DNA of 61,612 bases from Accumulibacter sp. (GCF_029255125.1 NZ_JAPUVR010000128.1:1-61612), one strand, 5' to 3'; shown: positions 1-11,231, counted from the stretch's first letter. Notes: generated by a model not told the origin, from the letters alone. Translations and numbers: made by a program.

Positions 1-180
1 ACCGACGTGACCGGAGCGATCGCGATGCCGGAAGGCGTCGAAATGGTGATGCCGGGCGACAACGTGCAGATGACGGTCAAGCTGATTTCGCCGATCGCCA
101 TGGAAGAAGGTCTGCGTTTCGCGATTCGCGAAGGCGGCCGCACGGTCGGCGCCGGCGTCGTCGCCAAGATCATCGAGTAG
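1..180 (+). CDS. tuf: Elongation factor Tu, C-terminal end (partial)
   Basis: The first 59 codons in frame 1 encode the last part of EF-Tu domain 3, including [20 protein letters not shown] and the terminal [14 protein letters not shown], ending in TAG. EF-Tu is the GTPase that brings aminoacyl-tRNA to the ribosome. The gene begins before the window. A tuf copy directly before rpsJ is the usual str/S10 arrangement in proteobacteria, so this is most likely the S10-linked copy. The visible part shows no damage. Confidence 0.97.
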   Translation, partial: TDVTGAIAMPEGVEMVMPGDNVQMTVKLISPIAMEEGLRFAIREGGRTVGAGVVAKIIE

Positions 181-197
181 TTACTGCCGAACAACCC

Positions 198-221
198 GGG
201 GTAATGGCGCGGCCTTACCCC
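198..221 (+). other. Hairpin between tuf and rpsJ
   Basis: GGGGTAA (198-204) and TTACCCC (215-221) form a perfect 7-bp stem around a 10-nt loop. No run of T follows, so a classic terminator is unlikely. The stem ends about 20 nt before the rpsJ start and could be a processing site, an attenuator, or a structure near the rpsJ ribosome-binding region. Only the pairing is seen; the role is inferred. Confidence 0.45.
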
Positions 222-241
222 ATCGCTCTTTGGAAATCGAC

Positions 242-553
242 ATGCAAAGCCAGAAAATCCGCATCCGTCTGAAGGCGTTCGACTATCGTTTGATCGATCA
301 GTCGGCGCAGGAAATCGTTGACACTGCGAAGCGCACGGGGGCGGTCGTGCGCGGACCGGTACCATTGCCGACGCGCGTCCAGCGTTTCGACATCCTGCGT
401 TCGCCGCACGTCGACAAGACGTCACGCGATCAGTTCGAGATGCGGACGCATTTGCGCCTGATGGACATCATCGATCCCACCGACAAAACCGTCGACGCGC
501 TGATGAAGCTCGACCTGCCGGCCGGAGTTGACGTCGAAATTAAGTTGCAGTAA
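242..553 (+). CDS. rpsJ: 30S ribosomal protein S10
   Basis: 103 residues, the usual S10 length. The start is set at the ATG giving [14 protein letters not shown], which matches the conserved S10 N-terminus; an upstream in-frame start would add four residues and is unlikely. S10 sits in the 30S head and also acts as NusE in transcription antitermination. Conserved blocks seen are [21 protein letters not shown] and the DVEIKL end. The Shine-Dalgarno sequence is weak (GGA about 8 nt upstream). First gene of the S10 operon, 61 nt after tuf. Confidence 0.97.
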   Translation: MQSQKIRIRLKAFDYRLIDQSAQEIVDTAKRTGAVVRGPVPLPTRVQRFDILRSPHVDKTSRDQFEMRTHLRLMDIIDPTDKTVDALMKLDLPAGVDVEIKLQ

Positions 554-574
554 GGGTTTTCTTACGGCTATAAT
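545..574 (+). promoter_or_regulatory. Candidate sigma70 promoter before rplC
   Basis: TTGCAG (545-550) is separated by 18 nt from a perfect TATAAT (569-574). The -35 box overlaps the last codons of rpsJ. If used, transcription would start near 581 and give a leader of about 90 nt before rplC. This may be an internal promoter that separates rpsJ from the rest of the S10 operon. Sequence match only. Confidence 0.5.
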
Positions 575-588
575 CGCCGGCTTTCGTC

Positions 589-615
589 GGGCAGCACCTT
601 GTTCGCAGGCTGCCC
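589..615 (+). promoter_or_regulatory. Hairpin in the rplC leader
   Basis: GGGCAGC (589-595) pairs perfectly with GCTGCCC (609-615) around a 13-nt loop, inside the 116-nt rpsJ-rplC spacer. The flanking GCCGGC copies (576-581 and 635-640) could also pair when transcription reads through from rpsJ. In E. coli, L4 (rplD) represses the S10 operon through a structured leader placed before rpsJ. This hairpin is a candidate for a displaced equivalent, but no L4-site similarity was tested. Confidence 0.4.
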
Positions 616-669
616 GTTCTTGTACTTGGCGCTCGCCGGCCAATCGTAGCCGGTCAGAGGAGAATAAAC

Positions 670-1314
670 ATGAGTCTAGGCCTTGTGGGGCGCAAGGTCG
701 GCATGACGCGCATCTTTACCGACGAAGGCGTAAGCGTGCCGGTAACTGTGCTCGACGTGTCGAACAATCGCGTCACTCAAATCAAGACGCCTGAACGCGA
801 CGGCTATTCCGTCGTTCAGGTGACTTTCGGCAAGCGCCGTCCGTCGCGCGTCAACAAGCCGCTGGCCGGTCATCTGGCCAAGGCTGGGGTCGAGGCAGGG
901 CACGTCCTGAAAGAGTTTCCGGTCTCTGCCGAGGAACTTGCCAGCTTGAAACCCGGCGATCACATTCAGGTGACGATCTTCTCAGTCGGTCAAAAGGTCG
1001 ACGTTACCGGACACACCATCGGCAAGGGTTTTGCCGGACCGATCAAACGCCATAACTTCTCGTCGCAGGGCGATGCTCACGGCAATTCGGTGTCGCATCG
1101 TGCCCCCGGTTCAACCGGGCAGGCGCAGGACCCCGGGCGGGTCTTCCCGGGACAGAAGATGGCCGGTCACTTGGGAGCGGTCAAGCGTACCCAGCAGAAT
1201 CTGCAGATCGTACGGGTCGATGTTGACCGCCAGTTGCTCCTGGTCAAGGGCGCCGTGCCCGGATCACGCGGAACGGACGTCGTCGTCCGTCCGGCAGTCA
1301 AGACGGGGGCGTAG
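670..1314 (+). CDS. rplC: 50S ribosomal protein L3
   Basis: 214 residues. L3 is an early-assembly protein near the peptidyl transferase centre. Seen: N-terminus [14 protein letters not shown], the central [13 protein letters not shown] and [12 protein letters not shown], and the [13 protein letters not shown] loop that carries the methylated glutamine in relatives. A good AGAGGAGA ribosome-binding site lies about 6 nt before the ATG. The stop codon directly abuts the rplD start, suggesting translational coupling. Confidence 0.98.
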   Translation: MSLGLVGRKVGMTRIFTDEGVSVPVTVLDVSNNRVTQIKTPERDGYSVVQVTFGKRRPSRVNKPLAGHLAKAGVEAGHVLKEFPVSAEELASLKPGDHIQVTIFSVGQKVDVTGHTIGKGFAGPIKRHNFSSQGDAHGNSVSHRAPGSTGQAQDPGRVFPGQKMAGHLGAVKRTQQNLQIVRVDVDRQLLLVKGAVPGSRGTDVVVRPAVKTGA

Positions 1315-1935
1315 ATGGAACTTAAGCTGATCAATCAATCAGGCGAGGAAACCAGTCGCCTGCAGGCTTCTGACGTACTTTTTGGGCGCGACTACAACGA
1401 GGCTCTGGTGCACCAGGTGCTGGTCGCCTACCAGGCGAACGCACGCGGCGCCACCCGTGCCCAGCGCGACCGGCACGACGTCAGCCATACGACGAAAAAG
1501 CCATGGCGGCAAAAAGGCACGGGACGCGCTCGCGCAGGCATGTCGTCGTCACCGATTTGGCGTGGCGGCGGGCGCGTCTTCCCGAACTCGCCGGACGAAA
1601 ACTACAGCCAGAAGTTGAACCGCAAGATGTATCGCGCCGGCATGGCGTCGATCTTCTCGCAACTCGCCCGTGAGGGCCGCTTGGCGGTCGTCGAGGGAAT
1701 CTCGCTCGAGGCTCCGAAGACCCGGCTTTTCGCTGAGAAGATCAAGGCTATGGGCTACGATTCGGTGCTCGTCATCACGGATGCGCTGGACGAGAACCTC
1801 TATCTGGCAGCGCGCAATCTGCCGCGGGTGTTGGTAGTTGAGGCCCATCAGGCAGACCCGGTGTCTTTGGTGCGCTTTCCACAAGTGTTGCTGACCAAGG
1901 GCGCGCTCAGCAAGATCGAGGAGATGCTCGGATGA
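1315..1935 (+). CDS. rplD: 50S ribosomal protein L4
   Basis: 206 residues. L4 lines the exit tunnel and in enterobacteria also represses its own operon. Seen: MELKLINQ start, the tunnel-loop segment [17 protein letters not shown], the [11 protein letters not shown] block and [13 protein letters not shown] near the end. It starts with no gap after the rplC stop, and its last codons overlap the rplW start by 4 nt (ATGA). Confidence 0.98.
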   Translation: MELKLINQSGEETSRLQASDVLFGRDYNEALVHQVLVAYQANARGATRAQRDRHDVSHTTKKPWRQKGTGRARAGMSSSPIWRGGGRVFPNSPDENYSQKLNRKMYRAGMASIFSQLAREGRLAVVEGISLEAPKTRLFAEKIKAMGYDSVLVITDALDENLYLAARNLPRVLVVEAHQADPVSLVRFPQVLLTKGALSKIEEMLG

Positions 1936-2234
1936 ACCAAGAACGTCTAATGCAGGTTTTGCTGGCGCCGCAGATCTCCGAGAAGGCAACGTTCATTGCC
2001 GACAAGTACCAGCAAATCATCTTCCGGGTCGTCCCGGATGCAACGAAACCCGAAATCAAGAGCGCCGTTGAGCTGCTTTTCAAGGTGACGGTTGACTCCG
2101 TCAAGATTGCCAACGTGAAAGGCAAGAAGAAGCGCTTCGGGCGCATGATGGGCCACCGCAAAGGCTGGAAGAAGGCGTATGTCTGCCTCAAGGCCGGTCA
2201 GGAGATCAATTTCGTCGATGGAGGGGCTGTCTGA
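1932..2234 (+). CDS. rplW: 50S ribosomal protein L23
   Basis: 100 residues. L23 lies at the tunnel exit and docks trigger factor and signal recognition particle. Conserved features: [31 protein letters not shown]-type loop (here [16 protein letters not shown]) and the KKAYVCL strand. It overlaps rplD by 4 nt and rplB by 1 nt, the tight packing typical of the S10 operon. Confidence 0.98.
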   Translation: MNQERLMQVLLAPQISEKATFIADKYQQIIFRVVPDATKPEIKSAVELLFKVTVDSVKIANVKGKKKRFGRMMGHRKGWKKAYVCLKAGQEINFVDGGAV

Positions 2235-3061
2235 TGGCGCTCGTCAAAGTCAAACCGACATCGCCCGGGCGGCGCGCGGTCATTCGGGTCGTCAGCCCAG
2301 GATTGCACAAGGGCAAGCCGCTTGCTGCGCTGCTCGAGCCGCAAGCCAAACGCGCCGGCCGCAACAACAACGGCCATATTACCACCCGCCATCAGGGGGG
2401 CGGGCACAAGCAGCATTACCGCCTGATCGACTTCAAGCGCAGTAAGGATGGCGTACCCGCGACCGTCGAGCGCCTGGAGTACGATCCCAACCGGACGGCC
2501 AACATTGCCTTGCTCTGCTACGCCGACGGTGAGCGTCGCTACATCGTGGCACCGAAAGGTCTGAGTGTCGGGCAGCAGGTGGTGAGTGGTTCGGAAGCGC
2601 CGATCAAGGTTGGCAATGCGTTGCCGATTCGCAACATCCCGGTCGGGACGACGATTCACTGTGTCGAGATGCTGCCCGGCAAAGGAGCGCAGTTGGCGCG
2701 CTCGGCTGGCACGTCGGCGCAGCTGCTCGCGCGCGAGGGGGGCTATGCGCAGCTTCGTCTGCGCTCGGGCGAGATTCGTCGCGTTCATGTCGAGTGCCGG
2801 GCGACGATCGGCGAGGTGGGCAACGAGGAACATAGCCTCCGTTCGATCGGCAAAGCCGGCGGTAATCGTTGGCGAGGAATTCGCCCGACGGTGCGGGGTG
2901 TCGCGATGAACCCGATCGACCATCCGCACGGTGGCGGTGAAGGAAAGACGGCATCGGGTATGCATCCGGTCAGCCCATGGGGAACGAAGACCAAGGGTTA
3001 TCGTACGCGTCGCAATAAGCGCACGACTTCGATGATTGTGCAGCGCCGTCACAAACGCTAG
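2234..3061 (+). CDS. rplB: 50S ribosomal protein L2
   Basis: 275 residues, normal for L2. It is needed for subunit joining and peptidyl transfer. Seen: [11 protein letters not shown]-terminus, [18 protein letters not shown], the [18 protein letters not shown] loop that contains the key histidine, and the basic C-terminus. Start and stop overlap the neighbours minimally (1 nt with rplW). Confidence 0.98.
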   Translation: MALVKVKPTSPGRRAVIRVVSPGLHKGKPLAALLEPQAKRAGRNNNGHITTRHQGGGHKQHYRLIDFKRSKDGVPATVERLEYDPNRTANIALLCYADGERRYIVAPKGLSVGQQVVSGSEAPIKVGNALPIRNIPVGTTIHCVEMLPGKGAQLARSAGTSAQLLAREGGYAQLRLRSGEIRRVHVECRATIGEVGNEEHSLRSIGKAGGNRWRGIRPTVRGVAMNPIDHPHGGGEGKTASGMHPVSPWGTKTKGYRTRRNKRTTSMIVQRRHKR

Positions 3062-3075
3062 GGGATAGAACAACC

Positions 3076-3351
3076 ATGGGACGTTCCATTAAGAAAGGCC
3101 CGTTTGCCGACGCTCATCTGATGAAGAAAGTGAGCGCGGTTCGCGCGACGGGCGACAAACGACCAATCAAGACCTGGTCACGGCGGTCCACGGTGCTGCC
3201 GGATTTCGTCGGTTTGACCATCGCCGTACACAACGGCAAGCAGCACGTGCCGGTCTACGTGACGGAAAACATGGTCGGCCACAAGCTTGGTGAGTTCTCG
3301 CTGACGCGTACCTTCAAGGGCCACACCGCCGGCAAGAAGGCGAAGAAGTAA
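3076..3351 (+). CDS. rpsS: 30S ribosomal protein S19
   Basis: 91 residues. S19 pairs with S13 in the 30S head near the A-site tRNA. Begins [16 protein letters not shown] and has the conserved [16 protein letters not shown] and [15 protein letters not shown] motifs. Follows rplB after 14 nt. Confidence 0.98.
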   Translation: MGRSIKKGPFADAHLMKKVSAVRATGDKRPIKTWSRRSTVLPDFVGLTIAVHNGKQHVPVYVTENMVGHKLGEFSLTRTFKGHTAGKKAKK

Positions 3352-3361
3352 AGGATTGATT

Positions 3362-3691
3362 ATGGAAACTCGTGCTGTTTTGCGCGGCGTAAGGTTGTCG
3401 AGTCAGAAAGGGCGCTTGGTGGCCGATCAGATTCGTGGCCTGGCAGTCGACAAGGCGCTCAACATTCTCGCTTTCAGCCCGAAAAAGGGCGCGGGAATCA
3501 TCAGGAAAGTGCTGGAGTCGGCGATTGCAAATGCCGAACACAATGATGCTGCTGACGTTGACGAGCTGAAGGTGAAAACCATCTTTGTCGAGCAGGCTAC
3601 GGTGCTCAGGCGTTTTTCAGCACGCGCCAAGGGGCGGGGCAACCGGATTGTCAAGCCGACCTGTCACGTCTTTCTGACTGTCGGCAACTGA
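3362..3691 (+). CDS. rplV: 50S ribosomal protein L22
   Basis: 109 residues. L22 has a beta-hairpin that reaches into the exit tunnel. The ATG at 3362 ([13 protein letters not shown]) is chosen because AAAGG sits 7 nt upstream; a TTG two codons earlier is in frame but less likely. Conserved [12 protein letters not shown] and the C-terminal hairpin region [16 protein letters not shown] are present; acquired macrolide resistance in other species maps to this hairpin. Confidence 0.97.
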   Translation: METRAVLRGVRLSSQKGRLVADQIRGLAVDKALNILAFSPKKGAGIIRKVLESAIANAEHNDAADVDELKVKTIFVEQATVLRRFSARAKGRGNRIVKPTCHVFLTVGN

Positions 3692-3700
3692 GGAAGAAGA

Positions 3701-4555
3701 ATGGGACAAAAGATTCACCCAGCCGGATTTCGTCTGGCACTCACCCGAGATTGGTCATCTCGCTGGTATGCGGGCGACAGGGACTTCGCCGGAATGCTGA
3801 ACGAGGACATCAAGGTTCGCGAGTACCTCAAGAAGAAGCTCAAGCATGCGTCGGTTGGCCGCATCCTCATTGAACGTCCGGCGAAAAACGCCCGCGTGAC
3901 CGTTTTCTCCGCGCGTCCCGGAGTAGTGATCGGCAAGAAGGGCGAGGAAATCGACCACCTGCGCGCGGCTTTGCAGAAGATCATGGGCGTCCCGGTGCAT
4001 GTCAGCATCGAAGAGATTCGCAAGCCCGAACTCGATGCGCAGTTGATCGCCGATTCAATCACCCAGCAACTGGAAAAGCGGATCATGTTTCGGCGCGCGA
4101 TGAAGCGTGCGATGCAGAATGCCACGCGCCTGGGAGCGCAGGGGATCAAGATCATGAGTTCAGGTCGCCTGAACGGAGCTGAGATCGCGCGTCGCGAGTG
4201 GTATCGGGAGGGGCGCGTACCATTACATACATTGCGCGCCGATATCGACTATGCGACCTCCGAGGCCTTGACCACCTACGGCTTGATCGGGGTCAAGGTT
4301 TGGGTGTTCAAGGGCGAGGTTCTCAATCGTAACGAACAGCCGGCAGCGGCGCCGGAGGCGCCGTCAGAAGAACAGCTTCGGCGGCCAAGGCGGATGACGC
4401 GTCCGCCCGGCGAAGGCGGCGATAAAGCGCGCGCCCGCGCCCGGACTGAGGGCTCAGAGGAAGCCCAGCGCGGCGAAGGGGCCGCGCCGACCGATGCCAA
4501 AGCAGCGGTAAAACGAGTAAGAAAGGCAGGTACGACAGATGCTGCAGCCAGCTAG
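3701..4555 (+). CDS. rpsC: 30S ribosomal protein S3 with long basic/acidic tail
   Basis: 284 residues, about 50 more than E. coli S3. Residues 1-210 are canonical: [14 protein letters not shown] domain with [23 protein letters not shown] and the [13 protein letters not shown] end. From about residue 213 a low-complexity tail rich in A, E, R and K follows ([15 protein letters not shown] onwards). Such tails are common in betaproteobacterial S3. The rplP start lies inside the tail, overlapping by 17 nt. S3 is at the mRNA entry site and has helicase activity with S4 and S5. Confidence 0.97.
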   Translation: MGQKIHPAGFRLALTRDWSSRWYAGDRDFAGMLNEDIKVREYLKKKLKHASVGRILIERPAKNARVTVFSARPGVVIGKKGEEIDHLRAALQKIMGVPVHVSIEEIRKPELDAQLIADSITQQLEKRIMFRRAMKRAMQNATRLGAQGIKIMSSGRLNGAEIARREWYREGRVPLHTLRADIDYATSEALTTYGLIGVKVWVFKGEVLNRNEQPAAAPEAPSEEQLRRPRRMTRPPGEGGDKARARARTEGSEEAQRGEGAAPTDAKAAVKRVRKAGTTDAAAS

Positions 4556-4952
4556 AAGGAAATACCGCAAGGAGCAAAAGGGCCGCAACACCGGTCTGGC
4601 GACGCGTGGGGCGGACGTCAGTTTCGGCGAGTTCGGACTCAAGGCGGTCGGCCGCGGCCGCCTGACGGCACGCCAGATCGAAGCTGCGCGACGCGCGATG
4701 ACGCGGCATATCAAACGCGGCGGCCGGATCTGGATTCGCGTCTTTCCGGACAAACCCATCTCCAAGAAGCCGGCCGAGGTCCGCATGGGGAGTGGCAAGG
4801 GAAGTCCGGAATACTATGTCGCCGAGATCAAGCCGGGCAAGGTGCTCTACGAGATGGATGGCGTCAATGAAGGGCTGGCTCGAGAAGCGTTCGCGCTGGC
4901 GGCTGCCAAGCTACCCTTTCAGACGGCTTTTGTAACGCGTATGGTGGGTTGA
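4539..4952 (+). CDS. rplP: 50S ribosomal protein L16
   Basis: 137 residues. L16 organises the A-site tRNA region of the 50S. Begins [16 protein letters not shown] and has [36 protein letters not shown] and KLPFQTAFV. Starts within the rpsC tail in another frame. Confidence 0.98.
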   Translation: MLQPARRKYRKEQKGRNTGLATRGADVSFGEFGLKAVGRGRLTARQIEAARRAMTRHIKRGGRIWIRVFPDKPISKKPAEVRMGSGKGSPEYYVAEIKPGKVLYEMDGVNEGLAREAFALAAAKLPFQTAFVTRMVG

Positions 4953-4954
4953 GC

Positions 4955-5149
4955 ATGAAACTCAGTGAACTCAGAGCAAAGACTGTCGACGAGTTGCAGA
5001 AGGAACTCCTCGACCTGCTGAAGGCGCAATTTGGGTTGCGCATGCAACTGGCTACGCAGCAGTTGACCAACAACAGCCAGGTGGGCAAGGTGCGCCGGCA
5101 GATTGCTCGTGTGCGCACGCTTCTTCGTGAAAAGGCGGTTCAACAATGA
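4955..5149 (+). CDS. rpmC: 50S ribosomal protein L29
   Basis: 64 residues, two-helix protein near the tunnel exit. The start is set at ATG 4955 (MKLSELRAK), two nt after the rplP stop; a TTG two codons upstream is in frame but would overlap rplP. Typical [11 protein letters not shown] and [11 protein letters not shown] segments. Overlaps rpsQ by 4 nt. Confidence 0.96.
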   Translation: MKLSELRAKTVDELQKELLDLLKAQFGLRMQLATQQLTNNSQVGKVRRQIARVRTLLREKAVQQ

Positions 5150-5412
5150 GCGAGACGAGCAATAACAAGCGAACGCTGATCGGCCGCGTCGTCAGCGACC
5201 GCATGGACAAGACGGTCACCGTTCTGATCGAGCGTCGTGTCAAGCACGAGGTCTACAAGAAGATTATCGTTCGTTCGAGCAAGTACCACGCGCATAACGA
5301 AAACAACGAGGCAAAAGTAGGTGACCTGGTGGAGATCCAAGAGCATCGTCCGCTTTCGCGCACCAAGTCGTGGGTCGTGAGCAAGCTTTTGCAACGCGCG
5401 GTAGCGATCTAA
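5146..5412 (+). CDS. rpsQ: 30S ribosomal protein S17
   Basis: 88 residues, OB-fold protein that binds 16S rRNA early in assembly. Seen: [30 protein letters not shown] and the RPLSRTKSW motif. ATGA overlap with rpmC. Last gene of the S10 operon in the classical layout; a 132-nt gap follows. Confidence 0.98.
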   Translation: MSETSNNKRTLIGRVVSDRMDKTVTVLIERRVKHEVYKKIIVRSSKYHAHNENNEAKVGDLVEIQEHRPLSRTKSWVVSKLLQRAVAI

Positions 5413-5415
5413 ACC

Positions 5416-5443
5416 TTGCGTTTTTCTGAGGTCTGCTTACAAT
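5416..5443 (+). promoter_or_regulatory. Candidate spc operon promoter
   Basis: TTGCGT (5416-5421), a 16-nt spacer and TACAAT (5438-5443) lie at the start of the 132-nt rpsQ-rplN gap, where E. coli has the spc promoter. The untranslated stretch also has a short CCCC-TAC-GGGG hairpin (5493-5503). In E. coli, S8 represses this operon at the rplE region; no such site was confirmed here. Confidence 0.5.
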
Positions 5444-5544
5444 AGCGAGTTTTCCTGCGCTCACGCCGAGTCGTTCGCTGGGCGATTCCATCCCCCTACG
5501 GGGTCCAAGACTGACCGCTGCTGCGGGCCAAGTTGGAGTATGAA

Positions 5545-5913
5545 ATGATACAAGTACAAACAGTCCTGGATGTCGCTGACAACACCGGCGCCCGTTCGGT
5601 GATGTGCATCAAGGTGCTCGGTGGCTCGAAGCGCCGCTACGCTGGGGTCGGCGACATCATCAAGGTGAGCATCAAAGATGCCGCACCGCGCGGTCGGGTG
5701 AAAAAAGGTGACGTGTACAGCGCCGTGGTGGTCCGTACGGCGAAGGGAGTACGGCGCGTCGACGGTTCGCTGGTCAGATTTGATCACAACGCTGCGGTCC
5801 TTCTCAATAACAAGCTCGAGCCGATCGGCACGCGGATCTTTGGCCCGGTCACACGCGAGCTGCGTGGCGACCGCTTCATGAAGATCGTCTCTCTGGCGCC
5901 GGAAGTGCTGTAA
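5545..5913 (+). CDS. rplN: 50S ribosomal protein L14
   Basis: 122 residues, the canonical length, using ATG 5545 ([16 protein letters not shown]); an upstream TTG would add four residues. L14 contributes to inter-subunit bridges. Motifs [34 protein letters not shown] and the [12 protein letters not shown] end. First gene of the spc operon. Confidence 0.98.
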   Translation: MIQVQTVLDVADNTGARSVMCIKVLGGSKRRYAGVGDIIKVSIKDAAPRGRVKKGDVYSAVVVRTAKGVRRVDGSLVRFDHNAAVLLNNKLEPIGTRIFGPVTRELRGDRFMKIVSLAPEVL

Positions 5914-5921
5914 GGACAACC

Positions 5922-6239
5922 ATGGAAAGAATTCGCAAGGGCGATGATGTCGTGGTCATCGCCGGCAAAGACAAAGGCAAGCGCGGAACCGTCATTCGCC
6001 GCACGGATGCCGAGCATGTCGTCGTCGAGGGGCTGAATCGGGTTAAGAAGCACCTCAAGCCGAACCCGGTGAAGGGCGTCGTCGGGGGCATCGTCGAAAA
6101 GGAAATGCCGCTGCATGTTTCCAACGTCATGCTTTACAACCCGGCGACGAGGAAAGCCGATCGTGTCGGCTTCAGAACTCTTGAGGACGGCCGGAAGGTG
6201 CGCTACTTCAAGTCGAACGGTGAAGTGTTGGGGGCTTAA
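5922..6239 (+). CDS. rplX: 50S ribosomal protein L24
   Basis: 105 residues. A KOW-domain assembly initiator: [20 protein letters not shown] is the KOW motif, followed by [14 protein letters not shown] and [13 protein letters not shown]. Eight nt after rplN. Confidence 0.98.
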   Translation: MERIRKGDDVVVIAGKDKGKRGTVIRRTDAEHVVVEGLNRVKKHLKPNPVKGVVGGIVEKEMPLHVSNVMLYNPATRKADRVGFRTLEDGRKVRYFKSNGEVLGA

Positions 6240-6248
6240 GGAACTGTC

Positions 6249-6788
6249 ATGGCGCGTTTGCTGGATTACTACAAGACCAAAGTCATCGGCGATTTGACCC
6301 GCAAGTTCGGCTACAAGTCGCCGATGGAAGTGCCGCGGATAACCAAGGTCACGCTCAACATGGGCGTTGGCGAGGCGGTAGCCGACAAGAAGGTGCTGGA
6401 AAACGCGGTGAGCGACATGACCCGGATCGCCGGGCAGAAACCAGTCATCACCAAAGCCAAGAAATCGATTGCCGGATTCAAGATCCGGACCGGATATGCG
6501 GTGGGATGCATGGTTACTTTGCGTGGCCCGCGCATGTTCGAGTTCATCGACCGCCTGGTCACCGTGGCTTTGCCCCGGGTGCGGGATTTCCGCGGGATTT
6601 CCGGCAAGGGCTTCGATGGTCGAGGGAACTACAGCCTTGGGCTGAAAGAACAGATCATTTTCCCGGAAATCGAGTACGACAAGATCGACGCGCTGCGCGG
6701 CCTGAATATCAGCGTTACGACTACCGCGAAGACGGACGAAGAGGCGCGTGCCTTGCTTGGTGCGTTCAAATTTCCCTTCAGGAACTGA
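6249..6788 (+). CDS. rplE: 50S ribosomal protein L5
   Basis: 179 residues. L5 binds 5S rRNA and contacts the P-site tRNA and S13. Seen: [66 protein letters not shown] and the [10 protein letters not shown] end. Confidence 0.98.
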   Translation: MARLLDYYKTKVIGDLTRKFGYKSPMEVPRITKVTLNMGVGEAVADKKVLENAVSDMTRIAGQKPVITKAKKSIAGFKIRTGYAVGCMVTLRGPRMFEFIDRLVTVALPRVRDFRGISGKGFDGRGNYSLGLKEQIIFPEIEYDKIDALRGLNISVTTTAKTDEEARALLGAFKFPFRN

Positions 6789-6794
6789 AACGAA

Positions 6795-7100
6795 ATGGCG
6801 AAACTAGCTGTGATCAACCGCGGCGAAAAGCGGCGCAAGACGGTGCAACAGTATGCGAAGAAGCGCGGCGAGCTGTTGACGGTGATCGACGACGAGAGCC
6901 GTTCCCTTGAAGAACGTTTCGAAGCCCGCCTGAAGTTGCAGGCACTTCCGCGGAATGCAAGTCCGGTCAGATTGCGCAACCGCTGCACCCTCACGGGGCG
7001 GCCACGCGGTGTCTTCAGGAAGTTCGGCCTGGCTCGCGGCAAGCTGCGCGAGTTCGTGATGCAGGGCGGCGTTCCGGGAATGATCAAGGCAAGCTGGTAG
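6795..7100 (+). CDS. rpsN: 30S ribosomal protein S14 (zinc-free form)
   Basis: 101 residues. This is the long S14 form lacking the CxxC...CxxC zinc knuckle; only one Cys is present in the [14 protein letters not shown] block. C-terminus [19 protein letters not shown] is typical. Located between L5 and S8 as usual. Confidence 0.98.
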   Translation: MAKLAVINRGEKRRKTVQQYAKKRGELLTVIDDESRSLEERFEARLKLQALPRNASPVRLRNRCTLTGRPRGVFRKFGLARGKLREFVMQGGVPGMIKASW

Positions 7101-7115
7101 GCAGGAGAAGACGAT

Positions 7116-7511
7116 ATGAGTATGAGCGATCCGATCAGCGACATGCTGACACGCATTCGGAATGCCCAGATGGCCAGCAAGGCGTCGGTCAGCATGCCAT
7201 CATCGAAAGTCAAGGTCGCGATTGCCCGGGTGCTGAAAGACGAGGGCTACGTAGAAGACTTCACAGTCAGCGAGAACCTTGGGAAGCCGCTGTTGGAAAT
7301 CGGCCTGAAATATTATGCCGGACGTCCGGTAATCGAGCGGATCGATCGGGTCTCACGTCCAGGCCTGCGCATTTACCGCGGAGCGGATGCGATCCAGCCG
7401 GTGATGAACGGACTCGGGGTGGCGATCGTGTCGACGCCGAAGGGAGTGATGACGGATCGCAAGGCGCGCGCCAGCCACGTCGGCGGCGAAGTGCTGTGCA
7501 TAGTCGCTTAA
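7116..7511 (+). CDS. rpsH: 30S ribosomal protein S8
   Basis: 131 residues. S8 organises the central domain of 16S rRNA and in E. coli represses the spc operon. [18 protein letters not shown] start, [19 protein letters not shown], and the [14 protein letters not shown] and HVGGEVLC motifs are all conserved. Confidence 0.98.
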   Translation: MSMSDPISDMLTRIRNAQMASKASVSMPSSKVKVAIARVLKDEGYVEDFTVSENLGKPLLEIGLKYYAGRPVIERIDRVSRPGLRIYRGADAIQPVMNGLGVAIVSTPKGVMTDRKARASHVGGEVLCIVA

Positions 7512-7520
7512 GGGGACGAG

Positions 7521-8057
7521 ATGTCGCGAGTTGCAAAAAATCCGATCGTTCTTCCGCAGGGGGTTACGGTCGACCTGAATGACGGCAGGATTTCCGTCAG
7601 AGGTCCGCTCGGCGCACTCGATATGGCGGCGAATCCGGCGGTCAGTGTTGAACAGCAGGCGGACAGCATCCTTTGCAAGCCGGTCCCCGGCGCGCCACAG
7701 GGCGATGCACTATCGGGAACTGTGCGTGCGGTTGTGGCCAACATGGTAACCGGTGTAAGCAAGGGATTCGAACGTCGACTGACCTTGGTCGGCGTTGGTT
7801 ATCGAGCTCAGGCGCAGGGTGAGACGCTCAGTTTGAACCTTGGATTCTCTCACCCGGTTGCCTACAAGCTGCCGCAGGGCGTCAGGGCTGAAACGCCCAC
7901 GCAGACGGAGATCGTGCTCAAGGGGGTGGACCGGCAACTGGTTGGCCAGGTGGCCGCCGAAGTTCGCGCGTATCGGAAGCCGGAGCCCTACAAGGGCAAA
8001 GGTGTTCGCCATGTGAACGAGGTAGTCGTTATCAAAGAAACCAAGAAGAAGAAGTAA
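7521..8057 (+). CDS. rplF: 50S ribosomal protein L6
   Basis: 178 residues with two tandem L6 folds. Seen: [44 protein letters not shown] and the terminal [16 protein letters not shown]6 is near the factor-binding stalk. Confidence 0.98.
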   Translation: MSRVAKNPIVLPQGVTVDLNDGRISVRGPLGALDMAANPAVSVEQQADSILCKPVPGAPQGDALSGTVRAVVANMVTGVSKGFERRLTLVGVGYRAQAQGETLSLNLGFSHPVAYKLPQGVRAETPTQTEIVLKGVDRQLVGQVAAEVRAYRKPEPYKGKGVRHVNEVVVIKETKKKK

Positions 8058-8067
8058 GGGTACTTAG

Positions 8068-8424
8068 ATGATTGACAAGAAAGAGGCGCGCCTGCGCCGC
8101 TCACGCAAGACGAGAGCCAAGATCGCCGAGCTGAAGGCAGTTCGCCTGTCGGTCCATCGCAGCAACTGCCATATCTACGCACAGGTGATTTCAGCCTGCG
8201 GATCGCGTGTGCTGGCCGCTGCATCTTCGCTCGAGCCCGCCGTCAGGCAGACCCTGCCCAACGGAGGCAATGTCGAGGCGGCGCGACGCATCGGTCAGTT
8301 GATCGCTGAACGGGCGAAGAGTGTCGGTGTGGCCGAAGTGGCGTTCGATCGGGCAGGTTTCCGCTACCACGGCCGGATCAAGGCGCTGGCCGACGCAGCG
8401 CGCGAAGCCGGTCTGAAGTTCTGA
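8068..8424 (+). CDS. rplR: 50S ribosomal protein L18
   Basis: 118 residues. L18 carries 5S rRNA to the large subunit with L5. [19 protein letters not shown] basic N-terminus, [34 protein letters not shown] and a GLKF end match the family. Confidence 0.98.
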   Translation: MIDKKEARLRRSRKTRAKIAELKAVRLSVHRSNCHIYAQVISACGSRVLAAASSLEPAVRQTLPNGGNVEAARRIGQLIAERAKSVGVAEVAFDRAGFRYHGRIKALADAAREAGLKF

Positions 8425-8450
8425 GGCACGAAAAGGGATTGGAGTAGTCG

Positions 8451-8975
8451 ATGGCAAAACCGCAAAGCAGAAAGCCGCAGCCCGCCGAGAAGCCAGATGA
8501 CGGCATGCGCGAGAAGATGATCTCGATCAACCGCGTCACCAAGGTCGTCAAGGGGGGAAGAATTCTCGGCTTCGCCGCGCTCACCGTGGTCGGCGACGGC
8601 GATGGCCGCATCGGCATGGGGAAAGGCAAGTCGCGGGAAGTTCCCGTCGCTGTTCAGAAGGCGATGGAAGAGGCGCGGCGCAGCATGATCAAGGTCAGCC
8701 TGAAAAACGGTACGCTACAACACACCGTTGTTGGCCGTCACGGCGCCTCGCGGGTAATGATGCAGCCGGCGCCAGAGGGTACGGGAATCATTGCCGGCGG
8801 TGCGATGCGCGCCGTATTCGATGTGATGGGCATGGCCAATGTCGTAGCGAAGGCGCACGGTTCGACGAACCCGTACAACATCGTTCGCGCGACGATCGAC
8901 GGTTTGCGCTCGATGACCACGCCAGCCGAAGTTGCGGCCAAGCGCGGCAAGACGGTTGCCGAGATATTGGAGTAG
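8451..8975 (+). CDS. rpsE: 30S ribosomal protein S5
   Basis: 174 residues. S5 acts in decoding fidelity and mRNA unwinding. dsRBD-like N-half with [17 protein letters not shown] and [20 protein letters not shown]-half [19 protein letters not shown] and [15 protein letters not shown]. The short basic extension before residue 20 is usual. Confidence 0.98.
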   Translation: MAKPQSRKPQPAEKPDDGMREKMISINRVTKVVKGGRILGFAALTVVGDGDGRIGMGKGKSREVPVAVQKAMEEARRSMIKVSLKNGTLQHTVVGRHGASRVMMQPAPEGTGIIAGGAMRAVFDVMGMANVVAKAHGSTNPYNIVRATIDGLRSMTTPAEVAAKRGKTVAEILE

Positions 8976-8978
8976 GCG

Positions 8979-9161
8979 ATGAGCGAAAAGAAGGTCAAGG
9001 TAACGCTGGTCAGAAGCCTGATCGGCACGAAAGCCACGCATAGGGCGACCGTGCGCGGTCTGGGCTTACGGCGGGTGAGCAGCAGTGCGCTGTTGGAAGA
9101 TACCCCAGCCGTGCGCGGCATGATCAATAAGGTGGCGTATCTCCTGAAGTGCGAGGGCTAG
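8979..9161 (+). CDS. rpmD: 50S ribosomal protein L30
   Basis: 60 residues. [20 protein letters not shown] and the [19 protein letters not shown] block are standard L30. Starts 3 nt after rpsE and ends 1 nt before rplO. Confidence 0.97.
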   Translation: MSEKKVKVTLVRSLIGTKATHRATVRGLGLRRVSSSALLEDTPAVRGMINKVAYLLKCEG

Positions 9162-9162
9162 G

Positions 9163-9597
9163 ATGAAACTCAACACGGTGCAGCCCGCGGACGGCGCAAG
9201 GCACGAGCGCAAGCGCGTTGGTCGGGGAATCGGCTCAGGCTTTGGCAAGACCTGCGGGCGCGGGCATAAGGGGCAGAAGTCGCGTGCGGGTGGTTTGCAC
9301 AAGGTCGGTTTTGAAGGCGGGCAGATGCCATTGCAGCGCCGGCTGCCAAAACGGGGCTTCAAGTCGTTGACCAACGCGCGCAATGTTGAAGTCAGGCTAT
9401 CCGAAGTCGCTGGCCTGCCTGTCGACGAAGTCGATCTGTCGACGCTGATTCAGGCGAATCTCGTTCGGCGCGACGCGCTGTCCGCCAAAGTGGTTCTGTC
9501 GGGCGAGATTGCGCGCAAGGTCGTGCTTAAAGGGGTCGGCGCGAGCGCGGGGGCACGTGCGGCGATTGAAGCTGCCGGCGGAAGCATTGCCGAATAA
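9163..9597 (+). CDS. rplO: 50S ribosomal protein L15
   Basis: 144 residues. [19 protein letters not shown], then the glycine-rich [19 protein letters not shown] and [18 protein letters not shown]-terminal [22 protein letters not shown]15 is a late-assembly 50S protein. Confidence 0.98.
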   Translation: MKLNTVQPADGARHERKRVGRGIGSGFGKTCGRGHKGQKSRAGGLHKVGFEGGQMPLQRRLPKRGFKSLTNARNVEVRLSEVAGLPVDEVDLSTLIQANLVRRDALSAKVVLSGEIARKVVLKGVGASAGARAAIEAAGGSIAE

Positions 9598-9620
9598 CTC
9601 ACCCAGCGGAGCGAGCAGTC

Positions 9621-10946
<1,326 letters not shown>

Positions 10947-10947
10947 A

Positions 10948-11166
10948 ATGGCCAAAGAAGACTTGATCGAGATGCAGGGAGAGGTCATCGAGAACCTTCC
11001 AAACGCAACATTCCGGGTGAAGCTGGAGAACGGTCACATCGTGCTGGGATTCATTTCCGGAAAGATGAGGATGCACTATATCCGGATTCTCCCGGGTGAC
11101 AAGGTCACCGTTCAATTGACGCCCTATGACCTGAGTCGCGCGCGCATCGTCTTTCGCGCGAAGTGA
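10948..11166 (+). CDS. infA: Translation initiation factor IF-1
   Basis: 72 residues, one OB fold. [20 protein letters not shown] and the [21 protein letters not shown] end are canonical. IF-1 blocks the A site during initiation. Starts 1 nt after secY. Confidence 0.98.
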   Translation: MAKEDLIEMQGEVIENLPNATFRVKLENGHIVLGFISGKMRMHYIRILPGDKVTVQLTPYDLSRARIVFRAK

Positions 11167-11231
11167 CCTACCGCAGCCTAAAACACCGCGCCGGGCGCTC
11201 AGCTCGTGTGCGCTAGAATCAGGAGTTAATG

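Noticed and set aside
198-221. Terminator after tuf
   Set aside because: Good stem but no T run; listed only as a hairpin.
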